A program made the translations under genes and the position numbers. Below, piece by piece: positions 49,065 through 58,956 of a DNA stretch of 64,000 nucleotides. The DNA lies in contig LADW01000005.1 in the NCBI GenBank assembly GCA_000961695.1, positions 46,692 to 110,691 of the forward strand, written 5' to 3'. Source of the stretch: Hyphomonadaceae bacterium BRH_c29 (GTDB lineage Bacteria > Pseudomonadota > Alphaproteobacteria > Caulobacterales > Hyphomonadaceae). Under the pieces are notes generated by a model that was not told the origin of the DNA, did not search any database, and worked only from the letters and a program-made list of their open reading frames with translations. Positions within the stretch are counted from its first letter, which is position 1. Every line of letters starts with the position of its first letter.

Positions 49065-49826
49065 ATGACCCATTCGCCGACATACTGGATGCGGCTCGGC
49101 CTCAGCGCGGCCCTGCTCAGCCTGGCGGCGTGTGGCGAGGCAGGGGGTGCGCGAGCGCCCTCCGTCGCCAATTCCGGGTCATTTCCTTTGGCGGATGCGG
49201 CGGACACAAGCGAAACTCCGCTGGATGCGGCGTTGCTGATGCCCGAGGAAGAGCGCGCCGTGCTGATCGCGAGCCAGGTCGCCGCCGGTGCGGCCCTCGC
49301 CAGGGCCGGAGAGGCAGACGATGCCGCTGAGCACCTGCGTCTCGCCATAAGCGAGGTCAAACCCGGCGGTCTGACGCGCCTTGTCGAAAGCGGACTCGAG
49401 CCGGACCTGTTCGATGCGGCGGCAGAGGCCCTGACAAGCGATGCTGCGCTGGACGAAATTGACGCGAAACTTGTCGCTGTGGAAGAAAACGTCTCCTTCC
49501 TGCGGGCGAATGCCAGCGGCAAGGCGTCCGATCTGATCGCGCTGCTGATCAAGCGGTGTCAGAAGGCTTACGAAGCGGGCGTGTCGCTCAATAACCGGGT
49601 TGAAGATCCGATCGCGTACCAGGATGCCTATGGCTATGCCTTCGTGGCGCAGGATCTCGCCGCCGGTCTGGCGTCAGAGAATGCCAGCGGCTTGCAGCTG
49701 GAGCTGAAACTCCTGGTGCTCATGTGGCCGGCCAATGGGCCGGTTTCCGGCGATGTGCCGGCCCCGCCCATGACATTCCTCTCACAGATCAGCCGCGTGG
49801 AAACCGAACTTTCAACGATCCAGTAG
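49065..49826 (+). CDS. Lipoprotein of unknown function
   Basis: The 253-residue protein is not recognised. It has a signal peptide and lipobox LAAC (Cys23). The mature part is acidic and helix-rich with many Ala-rich stretches (VAAGAALARAGEADDAAEHLRLAISEV), suggesting an all-helical fold. It starts at ATG 49065 after GGGAGG. Its 3' end overlaps the end of the convergent TlpA-like gene by 15 bases. Confidence 0.72.
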   Translation: MTHSPTYWMRLGLSAALLSLAACGEAGGARAPSVANSGSFPLADAADTSETPLDAALLMPEEERAVLIASQVAAGAALARAGEADDAAEHLRLAISEVKPGGLTRLVESGLEPDLFDAAAEALTSDAALDEIDAKLVAVEENVSFLRANASGKASDLIALLIKRCQKAYEAGVSLNNRVEDPIAYQDAYGYAFVAQDLAAGLASENASGLQLELKLLVLMWPANGPVSGDVPAPPMTFLSQISRVETELSTIQ

Positions 49827-50396
49827 GGCGTCGATCAAGCCGATGGCTTCGAAGGAAGACCAGTCGGCTTCTCCGGCAAGACGTGCGATTTCCCTACCGT
49901 CCGGCCCATAAAGAATACTGGTCGGAAAGCCCTGAACGCCGCTGTCATAGACCAGCTCATACTGTTCCGGTGTGATGATGCGGAACGGAATGTTGGCCGC
50001 GCCCAGTTCGCCGAGGCGCTGGGCGGCATAATCTTTGTCTTCAGCAGAATCGACGCTGATTGCGACGACTTCGAAATCCGCGCCCCCGCGCGCTTTCTGC
50101 AGGGCGCCGAGGGAGGGCATTTCCTTCTCACAGGGCGAGCACCAGGTGGCCCAGAAATTCACGAGGATCGTCTTGCCCTGGAATTCGGCCAGCGTGTGGG
50201 ACGTGCCATCTGCTGTGTAGAAGGGGGTCTCGCCCGCCGGATCGCCAGATCCGGACAGGTCCAGCTTGGTCAGCGAACCCGTTGCAAATTTTGCAAGTGG
50301 ATTTTCATGCGGTTTCCCGCCGCCTGCGCTGATCAGCACATAGACAATCGCGATCAGTCCGACCAAGAAGAGGCCGGGAAGAGCGTAGCGCCGCAT
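49812..50396 (-). CDS. tlpA: TlpA-like thiol:disulfide oxidoreductase
   Basis: A 194-residue membrane-anchored thioredoxin of the periplasm. One hydrophobic segment (LFLVGLIAIVYVLISAG, about 9-25) is followed by a thioredoxin domain with the redox motif WATWCSPCEKEMPSL (Cys86 and Cys89) and GVQGFPTSILYGPDGREIAR (cis-Pro). TlpA/ResA proteins reduce disulfides for cytochrome maturation; whether it does so here is inferred. ATG at 50396 sits next to the divergent argH start. In many alphaproteobacteria tlpA-argH-lysA are neighbours. Confidence 0.92.
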   Translation of the reverse strand: MRRYALPGLFLVGLIAIVYVLISAGGGKPHENPLAKFATGSLTKLDLSGSGDPAGETPFYTADGTSHTLAEFQGKTILVNFWATWCSPCEKEMPSLGALQKARGGADFEVVAISVDSAEDKDYAAQRLGELGAANIPFRIITPEQYELVYDSGVQGFPTSILYGPDGREIARLAGEADWSSFEAIGLIDALLDR

Positions 50397-50436
50397 GGTA
50401 TCTCGCTTTCCGTAAGTTTGTTGAAGGGATATGCCA

Positions 50437-51834
50437 ATGGAAAGCGCCAAAGGCCAGACGATGTGGGGGGGACGCTTTGCCGCGACCCCATCCGACATCA
50501 TGGAAGAAATCAACGCATCCCTCGATATTGACCGGCGCATGGCTGAGGAAGACATCGCCGGAAGCCGGGCACATGCCGACATGCTGTCCGAAATGGGCAT
50601 CATCTCGTTCGAAGACAATGAGGCCATTCAGGCCGGGCTCGACACGATTGTGGCCGAGATGCGCGAAGGGACCTTCCCGTTCCGCCGCGAACTCGAAGAT
50701 ATTCACATGAATGTCGAGGCGCGGCTGAAGGAACTGGTCGGCGAACCGGCCGGGCGTCTGCACACGGCGCGCTCGCGCAATGACCAGGTCGTCACCGATT
50801 TCCGCCTCTGGACACGTCGCGCGCTCGACCATTCGGCTCGTCTGCTTGGCGGCCTGCAGGGCGCGCTGATCCAGCGGGCCGGGGAAAACACCGATACGAT
50901 CATGCCGGGCTTCACCCATTTGCAGACGGCCCAGCCGGTCACGCTCGGGCATCATCTTCTGGCCTATGTCGAGATGACGTCGCGCGACTGGACGCGGCTT
51001 TCCGATTGCGCAAACCGGCTGAACGAGTGCCCGCTGGGCGCGGCGGCGTTGGCCGGGACGGGCTTTCCCATCGACCGAGACATGACCGCCGAGGCGCTGG
51101 GCTTTGCCCGGCCGATGGCCAACTCGCTGGACGCGGTCTCGGCGCGGGACTTTGCGCTGGAAGCGCTGGCGGCGTTATCGATTGCCGCAACGCACCTGTC
51201 GCGCCTCGCCGAAGAGATCGTGCTCTGGTCCAGCGCGCAGTTCGGCTTTGCCCAGCTGACCGATGCCTGGTCGACCGGCTCCTCCATCATGCCGCAGAAG
51301 CGCAATCCGGACGCAGCGGAGCTGATCCGGGCCAAGGCGGCTCTGATCACCGGCTTTTATGTCGGTCTTCAGGGCGCCGTGAAAGCCTTGCCGCTGGCCT
51401 ATGCGAAAGACCTTCAGGACGACAAGCGCCTGACATTCGAGGCCTTCGACACGTTTGACCTCTGCGTGCGCGCCATGACCGGCATGATCGAGACGATCCA
51501 GTTCAAGCCGGACAATATGCGCGCCGCTGCGGCAAAGGGCTTCTCCACCGCGACAGACCTGGCCGACTGGCTGGTGCGCGAGCTCGGCCTGCCGTTCCGC
51601 GAGGCGCATCACGTCACCGGGGCGCTGGTGGCGCTGGCGGAAGGGAAGGGCGTTGACCTGGCCGACCTGTCGCTGGCCGATATGCAGGGCGTTCACAAAG
51701 ACATTACAGATGCCGTTTTCGGCGTTCTGACGGTTGAAGCCTCTGCCTCATCTCGGACATCATATGGTGGTACGAGCCCTGTTCGTGTCGCCGAACAGGT
51801 GGCACAGTGGAAGCAGAGACTTGGACTGGAGTGA
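50437..51834 (+). CDS. argH: Argininosuccinate lyase
   Basis: The last step of arginine synthesis, splitting argininosuccinate into arginine and fumarate. The 465-residue protein has [24 protein letters not shown] at the N terminus and the fumarase/ASL signature [35 protein letters not shown] and [20 protein letters not shown] hold active-site residues. The start at 50437 is chosen because AAGGG at 50424-50428 is 8 bases upstream; an ATG at 50431 is too close. It begins a run with lptM, a lipoprotein, lysA and TIGR02302. Confidence 0.96.
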   Translation: MESAKGQTMWGGRFAATPSDIMEEINASLDIDRRMAEEDIAGSRAHADMLSEMGIISFEDNEAIQAGLDTIVAEMREGTFPFRRELEDIHMNVEARLKELVGEPAGRLHTARSRNDQVVTDFRLWTRRALDHSARLLGGLQGALIQRAGENTDTIMPGFTHLQTAQPVTLGHHLLAYVEMTSRDWTRLSDCANRLNECPLGAAALAGTGFPIDRDMTAEALGFARPMANSLDAVSARDFALEALAALSIAATHLSRLAEEIVLWSSAQFGFAQLTDAWSTGSSIMPQKRNPDAAELIRAKAALITGFYVGLQGAVKALPLAYAKDLQDDKRLTFEAFDTFDLCVRAMTGMIETIQFKPDNMRAAAAKGFSTATDLADWLVRELGLPFREAHHVTGALVALAEGKGVDLADLSLADMQGVHKDITDAVFGVLTVEASASSRTSYGGTSPVRVAEQVAQWKQRLGLE

Positions 51835-51841
51835 CCGTCGC

Positions 51842-52075
51842 ATGAAACGCCCCCTCGCCATTGCTGCCCTCATCCTGGGAACCTTCACTTTGCCGGCCTG
51901 CGGCCTGACGGGAGACCTCAAGCGCCCAGATCCCCTGTGGGGCGATCCGGCCAATGATGTGGAAGCCGAACTGCCGGATTCCAGCAGTTCAACTCTTCCC
52001 AAATTGCCCCCGCGTGCCGATGAAGAGCAGAATTCCGACAGCGACGACGAGTTGCTGGGCGGTCCGGAGAATTGA
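51842..52075 (+). CDS. lptM: LptM-like LPS-assembly lipoprotein
   Basis: A 77-residue lipoprotein with lipobox LPAC (Cys20). The mature N terminus, CGLTGDLKRPDPLWG, matches the LptM/YifL group, which helps assemble the LptD translocon in the outer membrane. The tail is disordered and acidic. It sits 7 bases after argH and just before lysA, its usual place in proteobacteria. Confidence 0.85.
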   Translation: MKRPLAIAALILGTFTLPACGLTGDLKRPDPLWGDPANDVEAELPDSSSSTLPKLPPRADEEQNSDSDDELLGGPEN

Positions 52076-52079
52076 TCAA

Positions 52080-52331
52080 ATGAGTAAGTTTTTTGGCCGG
52101 CCGGCCGGGCGTCTGCTCGCCGGCATGACCCTTGTTGCGGCGCTTGGCGCCTGTGCCACCGCAGCCCCTGTCATCGTTGTCGAAGCACCGGGCGCTGAAG
52201 AGCCTGTCGCTGTGGTCGCGGAAGTAGTGCCGGAAGTGGGCCCGCAACTGAACCAGTGGGGCGGCATCGTTCCTGACGCCAAGCCAACCACGCCGGTCGA
52301 CAATGGCGCGCTCGGCGAGATTGGCAGCTAG
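52080..52331 (+). CDS. Small hypothetical lipoprotein
   Basis: An 83-residue protein with a signal peptide (LLAGMTLVAALG) and lipobox LGAC (Cys25). The mature part is rich in Ala, Val, Glu and Pro and probably disordered (EAPGAEEPVAVVAEVVPEVG). It lies 4 bases after lptM and 9 before lysA, so it belongs to that transcript. No family is recognised; it may be a lineage-specific envelope lipoprotein. Confidence 0.65.
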   Translation: MSKFFGRPAGRLLAGMTLVAALGACATAAPVIVVEAPGAEEPVAVVAEVVPEVGPQLNQWGGIVPDAKPTTPVDNGALGEIGS

Positions 52332-52340
52332 GCGGGGCGG

Positions 52341-53615
52341 ATGCACCATTTCGATTACCGGGACGGACGGCTCTTTTGTGAGGGCGTCGACCTAGGCCAC
52401 CTGGCCGATGAGGTGGGCACGCCATGCTACGTCTATTCTACGGCCACCTTGCAGCGCCATGCCCGCGTCATCGCCTCGGCCTTTGAGGGGCAGGACTGCC
52501 TGATCGCTTTTTCGGTGAAGGCGAACTCGAACATTGCCGTGCTGGCGACCCTCGCCGCGGAGGGGTGCGGCGCAGACGTGGTCAGCGGCGGAGAGCTGCA
52601 ACGTGCCCTGCGCGCCGGCATCCCGGCTGCGAAGATCGTTTTCTCCGGCGTCGGCAAGACCGCATCGGAAATGGAACTCGGCCTCACCGGGGGCATCCAC
52701 CAGTTCAATGTCGAGAGCGCGGCAGAGCTTCGCCTCCTGTCCGGTGTGGCAGGCCGCGTCGGGCGCGAGGCGCCCATCGCGATCCGCGTGAACCCGGATG
52801 TCGCCGCAGGCGGCCACCCGAACATCTCCACCGGCAAGAAGGGCGACAAGTTCGGCGTGCCCTGGGCCGAGGCCGAAGCCCTCTATGCCGAAGCCGCCAC
52901 GTTGCCCGGCATCCGGGTTGTTGGTGTCGACGTTCATATCGGCAGCCAGATCGGCGATCTCGTGCCGATGCGGGCCGCGTTCGAGAAAGTCGTCGGCCTG
53001 ATTCAGCGCCTGCGTGCGTCGGGACACAATATTACCCGCCTTGATGTCGGCGGCGGGCTCGGCATTCCCTACAAAGACGGCGACGAACCGCCTCCGCCTT
53101 CGGCCTATGCCGCGATGATTGCAGAGGTCAGCGCCGGGCTGGGTGTTCAGGTGATCCTGGAGCCGGGCCGTGTGATCGCGGGCAATGCGGGCGTCCTGCT
53201 GACCACGGCGCTCTACGAGAAAGCGGCACCTGACCGGTCTTTCCTGATTGTCGATGCTGGCATGAACGATCTCATGCGTCCGGCCCTTTATGGCGCCCAC
53301 CACGAGATCCAGCCGCTGAAACAGCCGGCCCCGGACGCGTCCACGAAAACCTATGACGTGGTCGGCCCGATCTGCGAGTCGACCGACAAGTTTGCTTCCG
53401 GGCGAGAACTGGCCGCTGTCACGTCCGGCGACCGGCTCGCGTTCATGTCAGCGGGGGCCTATGGCGCCGTGCTGTCTTCGGCCTACAATACACGGCCCCT
53501 CGTGCCCGAAGTGCTGGTCCATGGCGATACGTTCGACATTGTCCGCCGCAGACCGGATCTCGAGGAAATGCTGCAACTGGAACAGGTGCCGGATTGGCTG
53601 AAAAGGACGGACTGA
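52341..53615 (+). CDS. lysA: Diaminopimelate decarboxylase
   Basis: A PLP enzyme making lysine from meso-diaminopimelate. The 424-residue protein has AFSVKANSNIAVL with the PLP lysine near residue 60, the HIGSQIGD motif, DVGGGLGIPYKDG and EPGRVIAGNAG for the PLP phosphate, and GPICESTDKFASGREL with the active-site Cys. Its last 22 bases overlap the next gene, so the two are translationally coupled. Confidence 0.96.
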   Translation: MHHFDYRDGRLFCEGVDLGHLADEVGTPCYVYSTATLQRHARVIASAFEGQDCLIAFSVKANSNIAVLATLAAEGCGADVVSGGELQRALRAGIPAAKIVFSGVGKTASEMELGLTGGIHQFNVESAAELRLLSGVAGRVGREAPIAIRVNPDVAAGGHPNISTGKKGDKFGVPWAEAEALYAEAATLPGIRVVGVDVHIGSQIGDLVPMRAAFEKVVGLIQRLRASGHNITRLDVGGGLGIPYKDGDEPPPPSAYAAMIAEVSAGLGVQVILEPGRVIAGNAGVLLTTALYEKAAPDRSFLIVDAGMNDLMRPALYGAHHEIQPLKQPAPDASTKTYDVVGPICESTDKFASGRELAAVTSGDRLAFMSAGAYGAVLSSAYNTRPLVPEVLVHGDTFDIVRRRPDLEEMLQLEQVPDWLKRTD

Positions 53616-56341
53616 AGACGATCGGGACAAAGGTCGCGGCCACACGGCGGCGGCTGGGCCTGCTCGCGTTCGGCCGGGCCTTCTGGCCGCTTTTCGTTTT
53701 TGTCATTCTGTTTCTGGCCATGGCGCTGGCCGGGGCGTTCGACCGCCTGCCGGCTGCCCTTGGCGCTGTGCTGGCCCTGCTCTGCCTGATCGGCAGCGTC
53801 ATCTTCCTGCTGCGCGGGGTACGCCGCTACAAGCCTGTGACCGAGGCCGAAGCGACCCGCGTGCTGGACGCGCAATCTCCGCTGCGTCCTGTGTCCTCCC
53901 TGACCGACCGCCCGGCAGACCCTTCGCGCGGGGCGCAGGCCCTGTGGGTGCGTCACCGGGAGCGCCTGATGAAGGCCGCGCGCGAACTGAAACTGCCGAA
54001 CCTTTCAGCCGAGTGGCGCGGCCTCGACCCATTCCGTCTGCGCTATGTCCTGCCAGCGGCTCTGATCGGCATCGCGGTGCTGGCAGCGGGGGAGGGACCG
54101 GGCCGTATCCTGCGTGCGCTCAACCCCGATTATGGCGCTCTGGTCGGGGCCGACGACATGACGGTCGAGGCCTGGGTCACCCCGCCGGACCATACCGGCC
54201 GTGCGCCGATCTTCCTGAAGCCGGGCCTGAATGATGTCCGTGTGCCGCGTGGGTCCGAGATCACCCTGCGCACCGAAGCGCCGTCCGCCCCGCGTCTCGT
54301 ACTGAAGGGGCAGCATCACACGACGCAGAAATTCGCCACCACACCGGATGGCGCCTGGGAAGCCAAAGCTACCCTGCTTGAGGATGCCCGAGTCTCCGTC
54401 CACTGGTGGGGTGAGCGGGCGGCCTGGCGGTTGCTGGCCTCGCCGGACGGTGTGCCGACGGTTCAGTTCGTGTCCATCCCGACCTACGGCCGCCTCGACC
54501 GGACTGAATTTGCCTGGACCGCCCAGGACGATTACGGCGTGATCAAAGCCGAGCTTGCAATCCGCCTGAAGGACCCGCACCCAGCGGCCCCGGACGAGGA
54601 AGACCGCGTGCCGATCCCGCTGGCCGCCCCGTCTATGCCCGAGATCAAGGACACGACGCAGATCGACCTGACCCGCCACCGCTGGGCCGGCCTGCCGGTC
54701 GACGTCCGCCTTGTCGTCACAGATGCCGCCGGACAGGAAGGCACCAGCGAGACCGTTCCGTTTGTCCTGCCGCAAAAGCTCTTCCTCGATCCGATCGCAA
54801 GGGTCGCGCAGGAAGTGCGCGTTACCGTGCTGCGCGAGCCGAGAGATTATAAAGCCCCGGAGCGGAACCTCTTCGCCCTTCGGCAGGACGCGCTCAACAC
54901 GGATGCGGTCAACCGGCTGAACATGGCGCCGCCGGACATTCAGAAGGCGGCGCTGATGCTCGACTCCGTTACCCTGATGGGCGAGCGCTACATACCGAAC
55001 CAGGCCTATTACCTGACGTTCAAAACGGCTGAGGGCATGTTGGAATCGGCCGGCACAAAGGCGGAGGCCGATGCGGTCGATCCGCTGCTCTGGGCGCTGG
55101 CCCTGAAGGCGGAATATGGCAGCGCCGCCGATGCGCTCCGCCGTCTGGAAGCTGCCCGCCGCGCGCTGGAACAGGCGCTGCGCGATGGCGCCTCCGAAGA
55201 AGAAATCCGCCAGCGGATGCAGGCCTTCCGCGATGCTGCCAATGAATACCTTGCCGCCAAGATGGCCGAAGCCATGGCCAATGGCGGCGACATGCCGGAC
55301 GAGAATGCAGACGGTCAGGCCATGGGCGGCAACCAGTCTCTCGGCGGGCAGGATTTCGAGGACATGCTGAACGCGCTGCAGGATCTCAGCGAGACCGGCG
55401 CCAGCGAGCAGGCCCGCCAGCTCCTGTCCGACATCACGAACATGCTGCAGAATCTGGAATTCCAGAAAGGTCAGAGCGGGCAGGGCATGTCCGGCATGCC
55501 GGGTTCGCAGGCCAATGGTGAGAATCAGGACGAGCTGCCACAGGAAGAGCAGGAAATGACCGACGCGATGCGCCGTCTGTCGGAAATCCTGCGCGAACAG
55601 CGCCAGCTCAACGATGACACACTGGCCCAGCAGCGCGGCGAGATGCCAAGCGGCCAGCAGTCTGGTCAGGAGTCCGGTGAAGAGTCTGGCGAGCAGTCAG
55701 GTCAGCAACCCGGCCAGCAGCAGGGTGAGCAACAGAACGGTCCGGGTCAGTCCGGCAATACGCCGGGCGGCAATCCGCAAGGCGGCACCCAGCCGGGTGG
55801 TGAGCGTCCGGGCACGAATGACTTTGCGGGCACAGATGAAGGCGCTCCGCCACAGAGCGGCGGCACGTTGGCAGAGCGTCAGGCCCGGCTGGGCGAACTG
55901 GTTGAGCGATTTGCCCGTGAACGCGGTCTCGGCGAAGGCGCCGGAGAGGACAACGCCCTCGCTGGGGCGATTGATCCCGACGCGCTGGATGCCATCCGCA
56001 ATGCCCAACGTCAGGCCGAAGGGGCGCTGGAGCGTGGCAATGAAGGGGTTGCGACCAAGAATCAGGAGAAGGCGACGCAGGGCCTCTCCGAACTCAACCA
56101 GAACCTCGCCGCCATGCTGGATGAAATGCAGAAAGAACGTTCCAACAAGGGGCAGACCACGAATGATCCGTTCGGCCGCCAGACCGGCGGGCCGGGCAAC
56201 AATGGCGACGACGTGCGCATTCCCGAAGAAGCCGAGCGCCAGCGTGCCAAGGACATTCTGGAAGAGCTGCGCAAGCGCTATAATGAAAGCGACGACGAAG
56301 AAGAACGCGAATACCTTCGCCGCCTGCTCGACCGGTTCTAG
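53594..56341 (+). CDS. TIGR02302 (DUF4175) membrane protein
   Basis: A 915-residue alphaproteobacterial protein. The N terminus has hydrophobic segments at about 29-75 and one near 150, anchoring it in the inner membrane. A beta-rich periplasmic region (about 180-400) follows, then a long helical region with many Ala and Gln. About residues 640-760 form a low-complexity Gln/Gly/Ser stretch (QSGQESGEESGEQSGQ). The C terminus is highly charged with coiled-coil potential. It starts within lysA and is followed 11 bases later by mprF. Function unknown; context suggests the envelope. Confidence 0.9.
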   Translation: MAEKDGLKTIGTKVAATRRRLGLLAFGRAFWPLFVFVILFLAMALAGAFDRLPAALGAVLALLCLIGSVIFLLRGVRRYKPVTEAEATRVLDAQSPLRPVSSLTDRPADPSRGAQALWVRHRERLMKAARELKLPNLSAEWRGLDPFRLRYVLPAALIGIAVLAAGEGPGRILRALNPDYGALVGADDMTVEAWVTPPDHTGRAPIFLKPGLNDVRVPRGSEITLRTEAPSAPRLVLKGQHHTTQKFATTPDGAWEAKATLLEDARVSVHWWGERAAWRLLASPDGVPTVQFVSIPTYGRLDRTEFAWTAQDDYGVIKAELAIRLKDPHPAAPDEEDRVPIPLAAPSMPEIKDTTQIDLTRHRWAGLPVDVRLVVTDAAGQEGTSETVPFVLPQKLFLDPIARVAQEVRVTVLREPRDYKAPERNLFALRQDALNTDAVNRLNMAPPDIQKAALMLDSVTLMGERYIPNQAYYLTFKTAEGMLESAGTKAEADAVDPLLWALALKAEYGSAADALRRLEAARRALEQALRDGASEEEIRQRMQAFRDAANEYLAAKMAEAMANGGDMPDENADGQAMGGNQSLGGQDFEDMLNALQDLSETGASEQARQLLSDITNMLQNLEFQKGQSGQGMSGMPGSQANGENQDELPQEEQEMTDAMRRLSEILREQRQLNDDTLAQQRGEMPSGQQSGQESGEESGEQSGQQPGQQQGEQQNGPGQSGNTPGGNPQGGTQPGGERPGTNDFAGTDEGAPPQSGGTLAERQARLGELVERFARERGLGEGAGEDNALAGAIDPDALDAIRNAQRQAEGALERGNEGVATKNQEKATQGLSELNQNLAAMLDEMQKERSNKGQTTNDPFGRQTGGPGNNGDDVRIPEEAERQRAKDILEELRKRYNESDDEEEREYLRRLLDRF

Positions 56342-56352
56342 GGGCAGGGCAG

Positions 56353-58899
56353 ATGGAGGCTGAGAAAGGCAAACTGGCCGAGAAGACAGGCCCTGCCGGC
56401 TGGCTGTCCGTTCTGTTTGCGCTCGCTGCCTTTGCGCTCGCGATCTTTGCGATCCACACGAAGCTCGATCATCTCTCGATGCATGCCGTCTATGCGCGGT
56501 TTTCGGGCCTTGCTTTGCCGGGCGTATTGATCGCGCTCGGCGCGATGCTGGTCAGCTATGCCGCCTCTGCGCTGCGTGACGCGCTGGTGCTGCGCCATCT
56601 GGGTCTCGCCCGTCCGTGGCGGGGCATGGCGTTCGTGTCCTTCACTGCGAACGCCATCGGCAATTCGCTCGGCGATATGGAGAGGACCGGTGGATCCATC
56701 CGTTCACGTATCTATGGCGGCATGGGCCTGTCCGAGGATGAAAGCCAGGCGGTCGCACGGGTCACGCGGATCAGCCTGACGGTTGGCGCCCTCCTGCTCA
56801 GCGGCTTCGGCCTTGTCTTCGAGTCGTCTGCCTTTCCCATCCACTTCGGTGTGCCGGACCGGGTTGCCGTCGCGCTCGGACTCATTTTCCTCGCGCTTGT
56901 CGCCTGGCACATGTGGAGCGCGCGCCTGCTCATTCCGGGGGGATTGGAGGGCGTTGTCGCACGGGTCACCGTCAGTCTGATTGACTGGACGGCGGCGGGC
57001 CTCGTCCTGTTCGTTCTCCTGCCGGACGATACGGCCATCGGCTTTGCCGCCTTCGTTCCGGTCTTTGCGTTGGCTTGCCTGATCGGTGGCCTCAGCGGCC
57101 TGCCGGGCGGCATCGGCGCGTTTGAGGCGGTGATCCTTCTCCTCGTGCCGTCGAGCCCGCCGGAAGGCCTCGTCGCCAGCCTGATTGCCTTCCGGGCAAT
57201 CTATTACATTGCGCCGCTGCTCATCGCGGCAGCGGGGATGAGTTCAGGCGCCGTGCGCCGCCATGTGCCCGCCCTGCAAGGCGTCAGCCGCGGGGCAGGG
57301 GATGTGGCGTCGGTCTTCGCGCCGGTCCTGTTTGCGCTGCTCGCCTTTGCGGCGGGGGCCTATATGCTGATGGGCGCCATGACGCCTGCTCTGCCAGCAC
57401 CCCTGCGGGAGGCCGCCCGGTACCTGCCGCTCCCCGTGATCGAGATTTCGCACTTCCTGGCGTCCATTGCAGGCCTCCTGTTGCTCATCGTGGCGAACGG
57501 CCTGTCGCGCCGCCTCAGTCATGCCTGGATGGTGGCCATGGGCCTGCTGACGGTTGGCGTCGGTCTGACCCTGACCAAGGGCGCCGGTTTCAGCGAGGCC
57601 TTGCCGTTGGTCGTTGTGCTGGCCCTGCTCGGCCTGTCGCGCCCGGCCTTCTACCGCGCCACACCGCTTGCCGCGACGCGCCTCACACCGGTCATGGCGC
57701 TGGCCATTCTGGCGACGATTGGCGCGGTGATCTGGCTCGGCCTGTTCTCTTATGAGCATGTCGAATACCGCAGCGAGCTCTGGTGGCAGGTGGCCCTGCA
57801 GGGCGGCACGTCACGCTTCCTGCGAGCGGCAGCGGGTGTCAGCGTTATCGCGCTGCTCGTGCTGGCCTGGAACTGGCTGCGTCCGCTTCGCCTGCCGCCG
57901 GAAACTGCCCCGCCGCTGACCGACATTCGCGCCATCATCGACGCTGCTGACACCGCCCGGCCAGACGCAGCGCTCGCGCTCAGCGGCGACAAGCGTTTCC
58001 ACTTCAGCCCCAGCGGTCGCTCTTTCATCATGTTCGGCGTTCGCGGCTCCACCTGGATCGCGATGGGCGAGCCTGTCGGCCTTGCGGAGGAAATTCCCTC
58101 GCTCGTCTGGTCTTTCCGTGAGGCGGCTGACGCCGCCGGTGCGGGCATCGCCTTCTACGCTGTGGGCCGGGATTTCCTGCCGCTTGCCGTCGACCTTGGC
58201 CTCTCGGTGCAGAAGATCGGCGAGACGGCAATCGTTCCGCTCCCGGAGTTTAATCTTGAAGGCGCAGACCGTGCCCGCCTGCGTCAGGCCTATAACCGCG
58301 CAAGCCGCGACGGGCTCAGCTTTGACGTGCTCGCCCCGACGGAGCTGCCCGCCCATATGGACACGCTGAAAGCCATTTCGGATGACTGGCTCGCCGCGCA
58401 TGGCGGGGCGGAGAAGGGCTTCTCCCTCGGCCGGTTCGATCCGGGCTATATTTCCAGCTTCCCCATCGCCATCGCGCGCCTGAACGGGGAGGTTCTGGCC
58501 TTCGCGAATCTCTGGCCGGGCGCGGGCAAGCGTGAGATCGCCATCGACCTGATGCGCTTTTCGTCGGATGCCCCGCGCAGCGTGATGGAATACCTGTTCG
58601 TCGCTTGTCTCCTCTGGGCAAAGGACGCGGGCTACAAGCGGTTCGACCTGGGCATGGCGCCGCTTGCGGGGCTGGAGGCGCACCGGCTCGCCCCCGCGAT
58701 GAGCCGGATCGGCGCCTTCCTGTTCGAGCATGCCAATGCCGTCTACGGCTTTGAAGGGCTGCGCGCCTACAAGGACAAGTTCCATCCGACCTGGGAGGCA
58801 CTCTACCTTGCCGCGCCGAATGCCCGCGCGCTTCCGGGCACGCTGGCCGATGTCGGCATCCTCACCAGCGGCGGCCTGACCCAGATCTTCCGCAAGTAA
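56353..58899 (+). CDS. mprF: MprF-type phosphatidylglycerol lysyltransferase/flippase
   Basis: An 848-residue membrane protein. The first 510 or so residues hold about fourteen hydrophobic spans (flippase domain), including SLGDMERTGGSIRSRIYGGMGLS and LPGGIGAFEAVILLLVPSS, typical of MprF. The C-terminal 320 residues form a DUF2156 GNAT-fold transferase with FSPSGRSFIMFGVRGSTWIAMGEPVG and RFDLGMAPLAGLEAHRLAP. MprF adds an amino acid from aminoacyl-tRNA to phosphatidylglycerol, lowering surface charge and protecting against cationic peptides. It follows TIGR02302 closely; the amino acid used is not certain. Confidence 0.92.
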   Translation: MEAEKGKLAEKTGPAGWLSVLFALAAFALAIFAIHTKLDHLSMHAVYARFSGLALPGVLIALGAMLVSYAASALRDALVLRHLGLARPWRGMAFVSFTANAIGNSLGDMERTGGSIRSRIYGGMGLSEDESQAVARVTRISLTVGALLLSGFGLVFESSAFPIHFGVPDRVAVALGLIFLALVAWHMWSARLLIPGGLEGVVARVTVSLIDWTAAGLVLFVLLPDDTAIGFAAFVPVFALACLIGGLSGLPGGIGAFEAVILLLVPSSPPEGLVASLIAFRAIYYIAPLLIAAAGMSSGAVRRHVPALQGVSRGAGDVASVFAPVLFALLAFAAGAYMLMGAMTPALPAPLREAARYLPLPVIEISHFLASIAGLLLLIVANGLSRRLSHAWMVAMGLLTVGVGLTLTKGAGFSEALPLVVVLALLGLSRPAFYRATPLAATRLTPVMALAILATIGAVIWLGLFSYEHVEYRSELWWQVALQGGTSRFLRAAAGVSVIALLVLAWNWLRPLRLPPETAPPLTDIRAIIDAADTARPDAALALSGDKRFHFSPSGRSFIMFGVRGSTWIAMGEPVGLAEEIPSLVWSFREAADAAGAGIAFYAVGRDFLPLAVDLGLSVQKIGETAIVPLPEFNLEGADRARLRQAYNRASRDGLSFDVLAPTELPAHMDTLKAISDDWLAAHGGAEKGFSLGRFDPGYISSFPIAIARLNGEVLAFANLWPGAGKREIAIDLMRFSSDAPRSVMEYLFVACLLWAKDAGYKRFDLGMAPLAGLEAHRLAPAMSRIGAFLFEHANAVYGFEGLRAYKDKFHPTWEALYLAAPNARALPGTLADVGILTSGGLTQIFRK

Positions 58900-58956
58900 G
58901 CGGCTTGCGCGCCCGCGCCCGTTCTGCCTTGATGCAAAGAAAAACGGGAGGAAAGC

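Noticed and set aside
55640..55800. Repeat-like array of CAG/GGT/CAG words
   Set aside because: It codes for the Gln/Gly/Ser-rich segment of the TIGR02302 protein; repeats are irregular and in frame, so not CRISPR or a tandem element.
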